Source: Candidatus Gastranaerophilales bacterium (GTDB lineage: Bacteria > Cyanobacteriota > Vampirovibrionia > Gastranaerophilales > Gastranaerophilaceae). Taken from it: DNA of 20,121 bases. Positions 13,947-20,121 of this stretch are shown here, piece by piece (positions within the stretch are counted from its first letter, which is position 1; each line of letters begins with the position of its first letter). A program made the position numbers and the translations under genes. Under the pieces are notes generated by a model. It saw only the letters and a program-made list of their open reading frames with translations. It did not search any database and had not been told where the DNA came from. Location of the stretch: the NCBI GenBank assembly GCA_021205645.1, contig JAJPXE010000231.1, positions 1 to 20,121 on the forward strand, read 5' to 3'.

Positions 13947-15209
13947 CTACAGTACGTCAAAGCCCGTGTATTTCCGCAGCACTTCCGGAATGATTATTGA
14001 TCCGTCTTTCTGCTGAAAATTCTCGACTATTGCTGCAAACGTTCTGCCCACTGCCAATCCCGAACCGTTTATTGTATGTACAAAACGGACTTTACCGTCT
14101 TTGTCACGATATCTTATGTTTGCACGTCTTGCCTGATAATCTCCATAATTCGAACAACTGGAAATCTCTTTATATGTACCGTATGACGGCATCCAAACTT
14201 CTAAATCATAACATTTGTTTGCAGAAAAACCTATATCAGAACTGCACAAAGCAACCCTCCTGAACGGAAGTCCAAGCATCTCAAGCATTCGTTCACCGTC
14301 TTTTGTTAATTTTTCATGTTCTTCGGAACTTGTTTCGGGCGTGGTTAATTTTACCATCTCTACCTTGTTAAACTGATGGACTCTTATCAATCCTCTCGTG
14401 TCCTTGCCGGCAGAACCCGCCTCCCGTCTAAAACAAGGCGTGTATGCCGTCATATATTTCGGCAGGTCGGACTCCGATAATATCTCGTTTGCATAAATGT
14501 TTGTTACGGGAACTTCTGCCGTCGGGATTAAATATAAATCTTCATCAACACATTTATACATATCCTCCGCGAACTTAGGCAGTTGACCGGTTCCGGTCAT
14601 TGTTGCGGCATTTGCCATAAACGGAGGAAGTATTTCTTCATAACCCTCATTTTCCGTATGCTCATCTAAAAAGAAGTTTATTATTGCCCTTTCAAGCCGT
14701 GCCCCCTTGCCTCTGTATAAGGTAAACCTTGATTGAGATAATTTCACCCCTCTTTCAAAATCTACAAGATTTTTCTCTTCACAAATGTCCCAGTGTGCCT
14801 TAAATTCAAAATCAAATACCGCAGGCTCACCCTTTTTATATACTTCTACGTTATAATCCTCACTCGGACCGACAGGAGTCGTTTCATCAGGAATATTAGG
14901 AATGTGCAAAAGCAAATCACGTTGTTTTGTATCAAGTTCAATTTGTTTATCCTCAAGAGATTTTATCCTGTCACCAAGCTCACGAACCTCTGCCTGAACG
15001 GTTTCTGTATTTTCACCGTTCTTTTTCATTAATCCTATCTTTTGAGATTCAGTTTTTCGCAATGAACGAAGTTCATCTGCTTCCGTTTGAACACGACGGC
15101 GCTCCTCATCAATCGCTATTACTTTATCTATTGATAATTCCGGATTTCTGCGTTTCAGCAGTTCATTTATCCTTACGGGATTTTCTCTTATTAGTTTTAT
15201 ATCAAGCAT
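13947..15209 (-). CDS. serS: Seryl-tRNA synthetase
   Basis: 420 residues, normal length. It charges tRNA-Ser with serine (and tRNA-Sec where present) in the cytoplasm. The N-terminal antiparallel coiled-coil arm (about 25-105, rich in Glu, Arg, Lys) is followed by the class II catalytic core: motif 2 at TPCFRREAGSAGKDTRG (R261, R262) and motif 3 at GSGLAVGRTFAAIVEN (R389). The TAEVP serine-binding segment is present. The Shine-Dalgarno GAGGAAAAAGAG precedes the ATG. It lies 67 nt downstream of the tolC-like gene on the same strand; whether it has its own promoter in the AT-rich gap is unclear. Confidence 0.97.
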   Translation of the reverse strand: MLDIKLIRENPVRINELLKRRNPELSIDKVIAIDEERRRVQTEADELRSLRKTESQKIGLMKKNGENTETVQAEVRELGDRIKSLEDKQIELDTKQRDLLLHIPNIPDETTPVGPSEDYNVEVYKKGEPAVFDFEFKAHWDICEEKNLVDFERGVKLSQSRFTLYRGKGARLERAIINFFLDEHTENEGYEEILPPFMANAATMTGTGQLPKFAEDMYKCVDEDLYLIPTAEVPVTNIYANEILSESDLPKYMTAYTPCFRREAGSAGKDTRGLIRVHQFNKVEMVKLTTPETSSEEHEKLTKDGERMLEMLGLPFRRVALCSSDIGFSANKCYDLEVWMPSYGTYKEISSCSNYGDYQARRANIRYRDKDGKVRFVHTINGSGLAVGRTFAAIVENFQQKDGSIIIPEVLRKYTGFDVL

Positions 15210-15276
15210 CTCTTTTTCCTCTTTTTCAATTTCATATTCTTATATTAATCAAAATATAAATTATAATCAAACAATT

Positions 15277-16929
15277 CTAAGAGAGTTCTTTTTTATTATT
15301 CTTGAAACATTTCTTTAATCTGTCTTTTAAGGTTTCTTTTGCCTGTTGAACTGTTTCTGTTCCGGCTGTTATATCTTCAATGGATTGTTCTTCCTGTTGT
15401 TTAATATTTTTGTCAGCCTCTGCGGTTTGCTTATCCTGTTTGCGAAGTGCTTTATCTTCTTCCAGCGCCTGTTTCTGCTGTTCTTTAAGCTTTTTATTCT
15501 CTGCTTTGAGTTTCTTTTTATCTAAATCAAGTGTTATCTGGTTTCCGACAATATTCTTGCCAATTGCTTTCTCAAGATTTGCACGTGCGGTATTGTATTC
15601 ATAGAGTGTATTATAATATTGCAGTTCCGCATCTCTAAGTTCAACCTGCGCTTCTTTTAACTCAACCGGATTCCCGACTCCGGTTTTGTATCTGCCGAAT
15701 GATAGCTCGTAGTTTTCTTTTGCCTGTTTTACACTTAATGTGGAAACAGGTATCTTGCTGCGTTTTTCTTTTAATGAATAAAATGCGTTCTGAATTTCTA
15801 GATAAATATCGTTTTTTGTGCTCATTGCCGTTGCGATTTCTTTTGAATGCAGCGACCTTGCTTCTTTTATTTCGTTTCGGATTAACATTCCGTTTACAGT
15901 AGGAAAGTTTAAATATGCTCCAAAGTTATAACCGTAATTTGATACGAATGTTCGTCCGCCGATTTGATATTCGCCCTCTACGGTTATTTGAGGGAACCAG
16001 GATTTCTTTGTGAGTTTTACAGTTTGTCTTGCCGTTTCAATTTTTACCTCAGCAAGTTTATAATCCGGTCTAGCATCTCTTGCCGTTTCAATTGCCTGTT
16101 CAAGAGTAATATCACACGGTTTATATCTTAATTTGTCCTGCACTGTGTATTTATTCATATACGGCATTCCCATTGTGTTATTTAATTTTGCCATTGCAAT
16201 ATCAACCGCATTCTCTGCCTCAATTAAATTCAATTTGGCATTACTAAGGTTAACTTCGGCAATCGTAACATCAACTTTCGGCTTTGTTCCTGCGGCATAG
16301 TATGCTTTTGCCTGCTGATAGAATAAATCATATCTCTTTACCATTTCTTCTGCCACACGTTTTTGTTCAAATGTATATAAAAGGTTGTAATACGCATTCT
16401 TTACATCACAAATAACCTCATTTATTGTTGATGTCAGAGCGATTTTGTACTGTTCATTTTCTAATTTTTTTATTGTAACCTGATTTTGAGTAACACCGAA
16501 GTCATAAAGCATTTCCGATACAGAAATCTGTCCGAGAATGTAGTAATTGAACACCAGATTCCGACCAAAAACATCAGATAACTGGAGCTGTTTTATCCGT
16601 GAATAACCGGTCTGCCAGGTAACCTGCGGAAACCAGTTCGACCACGCCTGACGTATTCTTGCATCTGAGGCAAATACATCCTGTATGGCTGCCTGTATTT
16701 TGGGATTATTCCCAAGTGCAAACTTCAGGCAATCCTCTAACGTTATTTCAATAGAATTTTGTACGCTGCCGTGTATTGTTAAATTACTGTCAGTTTCGCT
16801 TTCGACAACAGGCTCGACAAGGTCGCTGTCCGGATATTCTTCTTTTATTATACTGTTCCCGATTGGTTCGGCTAACACGACATTTGTTAATAAAAGAATT
16901 GTTAACAGTACGGATATAGGTTTTTTCAC
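15277..16929 (-). CDS. TolC-family outer-membrane efflux channel
   Basis: 550 residues, GTG start at 16929 with GAGGAG eight nt upstream inside the end of the pump gene. Trimers of such proteins form the outer-membrane and periplasmic tunnel of tripartite pumps. A signal peptide (about residues 1-20) is followed by a short linker and two OEP repeats (about 62-245 and 270-455), each beginning with a TLEDCLKFALGNNP / TLEQAIETARDARPDY helix and carrying the long coiled-coil helices. The last 80 residues (471-550) are an unusual highly charged Lys/Glu/Gln coiled-coil tail ending in a Lys-rich segment. It starts 1 nt after the RND gene stop, so the two are made together. Confidence 0.93.
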   Translation of the reverse strand: MKKPISVLLTILLLTNVVLAEPIGNSIIKEEYPDSDLVEPVVESETDSNLTIHGSVQNSIEITLEDCLKFALGNNPKIQAAIQDVFASDARIRQAWSNWFPQVTWQTGYSRIKQLQLSDVFGRNLVFNYYILGQISVSEMLYDFGVTQNQVTIKKLENEQYKIALTSTINEVICDVKNAYYNLLYTFEQKRVAEEMVKRYDLFYQQAKAYYAAGTKPKVDVTIAEVNLSNAKLNLIEAENAVDIAMAKLNNTMGMPYMNKYTVQDKLRYKPCDITLEQAIETARDARPDYKLAEVKIETARQTVKLTKKSWFPQITVEGEYQIGGRTFVSNYGYNFGAYLNFPTVNGMLIRNEIKEARSLHSKEIATAMSTKNDIYLEIQNAFYSLKEKRSKIPVSTLSVKQAKENYELSFGRYKTGVGNPVELKEAQVELRDAELQYYNTLYEYNTARANLEKAIGKNIVGNQITLDLDKKKLKAENKKLKEQQKQALEEDKALRKQDKQTAEADKNIKQQEEQSIEDITAGTETVQQAKETLKDRLKKCFKNNKKELS

Positions 16930-16930
16930 G

Positions 16931-19900
16931 CTACTTTCTCCTCTTTTTCAATTCTTCTATCATAGTGCTGCTTTTGCCTTTTGCGAATATAAACATTTTA
17001 CCGAAAACCTTTTTAAATCCGCCGCTATATGCCCATTCTTTCATAATATTTATCATAACAAAGAACGCCGGAACAAGGATACTTCCTATAAAGGATACCG
17101 CAATCATACCTCCAAAAACGGTCATACCAATTGAATGACGACTGCCCGCACCTGCTCCTTTTGCCATTACAAGGGGGAGCAAGCCGAGAATAAATGCAAT
17201 GTTTGTCATCATAACAGCTCTGAAACGCAGTTTTGCCGCCTGCATTGCAGCATCAATATAATTCAGTCCGTCTTTTTCCATAGCATCTTTTGCAAATTCT
17301 ACAATCAAAATTGCCTGTTTTGTTCCCAGACCGACAAGCATAACAAGCCCGATTTGAGAATATATGTCAAGCGCATAACCGGATACATACTGGAAGAATA
17401 ACGCTCCGACAAGAGCAACCGGAGAAATTAACATAACCGCAACAGGCAATGTCCAACTCTCATACAATGCAACAAGAAACAGATATACAAATATCAATGC
17501 CATAACAAGTATCGGACCTATCTGTCCCGAAGATTGTTTCTCCTGCAATGATGTACCCGACCATTCATAGCCCATCTCGCGGTCTAAATATTTATCTGAT
17601 AAACTTTCCATTTCGTTCATAGCCTGACCCGAGCTGATGTTATTTGCCGGTGTGCCGTTTATAGTTACTGCGGAATAAAGGTTATAGCGGTTTATTATAT
17701 ACGGTCCTGCCGTGTTTTCAAATCTAACGATTGATGTAAGCGGTACCATTCCGCCGTTTTTATTTCTTATATAGATTTTTTCAAAATCAGACGGTTTTAT
17801 TCTGTAAGGTGCATCAGCCTGTATATAAACACGGTAAACCCTGCTGAATTGGTTAAAATCGTTTATGTATGTTCCGCCGAGCTGTGCCGCCAGAGTGTCA
17901 TAAACATCAGCTATGTCAACACCGAGAGCCATTGCTTTTTCATCGTCAATCAGCACCTTAATCTGCGGCAGCGATGCCGTGTAGGTGGTGAATAATTTTG
18001 AGAATTTAGGACTTTTCCCCGCCTGCTGTAAGAATTTTTGAGATGCAGTATAGAGCTCTTCCGGAGTTTTGTCCCCCTTATCAAGCAAAATATATTCAAA
18101 CCCGCCGTACATACTCATACCCGAAATTGATGACGGAGCAAAAGTTGCAACTGTACCATCAGGATAGTGTCTGAATCTGCCGTTTATTTGTTTCTGGATT
18201 GATGCCATTGACAGTTTTGAACTCTTTCGCTTCGACCACGGCTCCAGCTCTGAAATTATAAATACGGTGTTATCACCGGAAAAACCTGCAATTTCCAATG
18301 TATCACGAACACCGTCAAGCTGTTCGATTTCTTTTGCAATAGCCTGACCGACTTCGTCCGAACGGTTCAATGTAGCACTGTCAGGAAGCTGTATTTGTGT
18401 TAGCAATGCCCCTTTATCTTCATCCGGCAAAAATCCTTTCGGAATGATTATGAACATAAATAATATGAATATAACAATAAATCCCAACACTTTTAAAGTT
18501 CTTTTCGGGCTAGAAACGAAATATTTAACTACATTCAAATATTTATCCCTGACTGATAAAAACCAGTCGTCGAATTTTTGAATAAACTCAAAATCTGCTT
18601 TTTCCGTACCCCCTTTTAGAATAATAGAACAGAGAGCCGGCGACAGCGTCAGAGCTACAACAGTAGAAAGACCTATTGATACTGCAAGGCAAAGCCCGAA
18701 CTGCCTGAACATTTGTCCCGTAATACCGCTCATAAACGATACAGGAACGAAAACCGCCATAAGTACGAGTGATGTTGCAACAACCGCTCCAAACACTTCA
18801 TCCATAGTGGTTTCTGTAGCATCTTTAGGGGTCTTGCCTTCCTGAATATGCCGCTGGGTATTCTCAAGTACAACAATCGCATCATCAACGACCAGACCGA
18901 CGGCAAGAACCATTCCGAACAGTATTAAGAGGTTTATTGAAAATCCGAATATTCCCATGAAAATAAACACACCTATCAAAGATACAGGTATGGCACAGAA
19001 GGGTATAAATGCCGCACGGGCAGTACCCAGAAACAGGTATGTGACAATACTTACAAGTATTATTGCAAGGATTATGGCACTTATAACCTCATGAATGGAT
19101 TCTCTGACAAATTCAGTATTATCATACTGTACCGCCCAGACCATATCCGGCGGGAATGATTTACTTAACACTTCCATTTTTGCCCGAATTTTGTTAGCCA
19201 GATCAATAGCATTTGCTTCCGGTAACTGTGAAACCGATATAACCGCAATCTTGTTGCCGGAAACCCTTGAAACTGAAGTATAAGTGTTGCCGCCCAGCTC
19301 CACTCTTGCAACATCTTTAATCTTAACGTTAGCCCCGTCAGAGTTGGATTTTATGACAATATTTTCAAATTCTTCAGGCGTTTTAAGCCGTCCTTTGGTT
19401 TTTAGTGTAAACTTGACCACCTGTGGCGTTTCCATTGGCTCTCCGCCGAGAGTTCCGGCAGGAGATTGAATGTTCTGCCCCTGAATGGCAGCTGCTATAT
19501 CTGATGTTGATATACCCAAACTCGCCATTCTGTCAGGTTTAAGCCATATTCTCATTGCATATTCACCAGCTCCGAAAATGTTTACCTCCCCGACCCCCTT
19601 AATTCTGGCTATTTCATCTTTCAAAAACCTTGTTGCATAGTTAGCAAGAAATAATGCACTATATGTTCTGTGCGGTGATTTAATTGATATGACCAGAACA
19701 CCGGGACCGCCGGTAGATTTTTTCACGGTCAAGCCGTAGTTTTTTACTTCCTCCGGTAATCTCGGTGTGACAAGCTGCAGCTGGTTTTGAACGTTAACAA
19801 GAGCCATGTCGGGGTCAGAACCTACAGCAAAATATAATGTTAGTTTGTATGAGCCGCTCTTTGAATCGGAGGACATATATATCATATTCTCGACTCCGTT

Positions 19901-20110
19901 TAGTTGAAGTTCTATCGGAGCGGCAACGGTTGAGGCAATAACTTCTGCACTTGCACCGCTATATGTGGCAGATACTACAACCTGCGGCGGCGTGATTGAC
20001 GGATATTCTTCAACAGGAAGCGTTCCCATAACTATCAATCCTGCCAGTATTATAACCAGCGAGATAATCATTGCTAATTTCGGGCGTTTTACAAATATAT
20101 TCTCTGCCAT
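16931..20110 (-). CDS. RND multidrug efflux pump, AcrB/HAE1 type
   Basis: 1059 residues, full length for a hydrophobe/amphiphile efflux RND pump. It sits in the inner membrane as a trimer and uses the proton gradient to drive substrates out through a TolC channel. Seen: an N-terminal FVKRP start and first membrane helix, two large periplasmic loops, and twelve expected membrane helices. The proton-relay residues are D409/D410 in GLVVDDAIV and K931 in GLGTKQAILIVEFA, where Gln replaces the more usual Asn after the Lys. TVAAPIELQLNGVENMIYM and the docking/porter segments are typical. The ATG at 20110 is 11 nt from the window edge, so its ribosome site is cut. A membrane-fusion protein gene probably lies just upstream. 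Confidence 0.96.
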   Translation of the reverse strand: MAENIFVKRPKLAMIISLVIILAGLIVMGTLPVEEYPSITPPQVVVSATYSGASAEVIASTVAAPIELQLNGVENMIYMSSDSKSGSYKLTLYFAVGSDPDMALVNVQNQLQLVTPRLPEEVKNYGLTVKKSTGGPGVLVISIKSPHRTYSALFLANYATRFLKDEIARIKGVGEVNIFGAGEYAMRIWLKPDRMASLGISTSDIAAAIQGQNIQSPAGTLGGEPMETPQVVKFTLKTKGRLKTPEEFENIVIKSNSDGANVKIKDVARVELGGNTYTSVSRVSGNKIAVISVSQLPEANAIDLANKIRAKMEVLSKSFPPDMVWAVQYDNTEFVRESIHEVISAIILAIILVSIVTYLFLGTARAAFIPFCAIPVSLIGVFIFMGIFGFSINLLILFGMVLAVGLVVDDAIVVLENTQRHIQEGKTPKDATETTMDEVFGAVVATSLVLMAVFVPVSFMSGITGQMFRQFGLCLAVSIGLSTVVALTLSPALCSIILKGGTEKADFEFIQKFDDWFLSVRDKYLNVVKYFVSSPKRTLKVLGFIVIFILFMFIIIPKGFLPDEDKGALLTQIQLPDSATLNRSDEVGQAIAKEIEQLDGVRDTLEIAGFSGDNTVFIISELEPWSKRKSSKLSMASIQKQINGRFRHYPDGTVATFAPSSISGMSMYGGFEYILLDKGDKTPEELYTASQKFLQQAGKSPKFSKLFTTYTASLPQIKVLIDDEKAMALGVDIADVYDTLAAQLGGTYINDFNQFSRVYRVYIQADAPYRIKPSDFEKIYIRNKNGGMVPLTSIVRFENTAGPYIINRYNLYSAVTINGTPANNISSGQAMNEMESLSDKYLDREMGYEWSGTSLQEKQSSGQIGPILVMALIFVYLFLVALYESWTLPVAVMLISPVALVGALFFQYVSGYALDIYSQIGLVMLVGLGTKQAILIVEFAKDAMEKDGLNYIDAAMQAAKLRFRAVMMTNIAFILGLLPLVMAKGAGAGSRHSIGMTVFGGMIAVSFIGSILVPAFFVMINIMKEWAYSGGFKKVFGKMFIFAKGKSSTMIEELKKRRK

Positions 20111-20121
20111 TATTTATTACC

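Noticed and set aside
1..20121. CRISPR array, rRNA genes, transposase or integrase genes
   Set aside because: No regularly spaced identical repeats, no rRNA-like stretches and no mobile-element enzymes were seen in any frame.

Overview
The window reads as chromosomal DNA of an AT-rich, diderm (outer-membrane) bacterium. It carries an RND pump with a TolC-type channel, the MEP-pathway gene dxr, and the block rpmG, tRNA-Trp, secE, nusG, rplK, rplA. The very large Ala/Gly-rich multidomain protein, and small non-Sec proteins with a short N-terminal Phe-x-Gly type motif, remind me of gut Candidatus Gastranaerophilales/Melainabacteria (non-photosynthetic relatives of Cyanobacteria). That placement is from memory of family style and gene order, not from a search, and I hold it at about 0.5 to 0.6.

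Layout. 1-257 is a gene-free leader with a GC-rich repeat remnant and a perfect 29-bp palindrome. 258-5712 (+) is a two-gene unit: a 1661-residue multidomain protein followed 37 nt later by a 143-residue hypothetical protein. A bidirectional terminator at about 5768-5794 separates it from a minus-strand run: dxr, ruvA (overlapping by 16 nt) and an UshA-like 5'-nucleotidase without a signal peptide. Further upstream on the same strand is an exported acidic protein (9560-10729). Between these genes lie two intergenic repeat patches (9465-9570 and 10814-10882).

10909-13444 (-) is the ribosomal/translocation operon rpmG, tRNA-Trp(CCA), secE, nusG, rplK, rplA. It has a recognisable promoter, an attenuator-like hairpin in its leader, a candidate L1-binding hairpin before rplK, and a strong terminator directly after rplA, so rplJ and rplL do not follow. 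A short plus-strand gene (13642-13932) encodes a small exported protein. 13947-20110 (-) holds serS, a TolC-family channel and an AcrB-type RND pump; the pump and channel genes are 1 nt apart, and a membrane-fusion gene would be expected just outside the window.

The most interesting object is the giant protein at 258-5243. It keeps all the spaced signature residues of a RelA/SpoT (ppGpp) synthetase fold (RxKxxxSxxxK, DxxGxR, GY, ExQxR) in its middle and an HExxH zinc-peptidase motif at its C-terminus. Ahead of these lie hydrophobic Gly/Ala-rich stretches of the kind seen in polymorphic toxins. With the small gene behind it, this looks like an undescribed two-activity effector or toxin with a possible immunity or chaperone partner.
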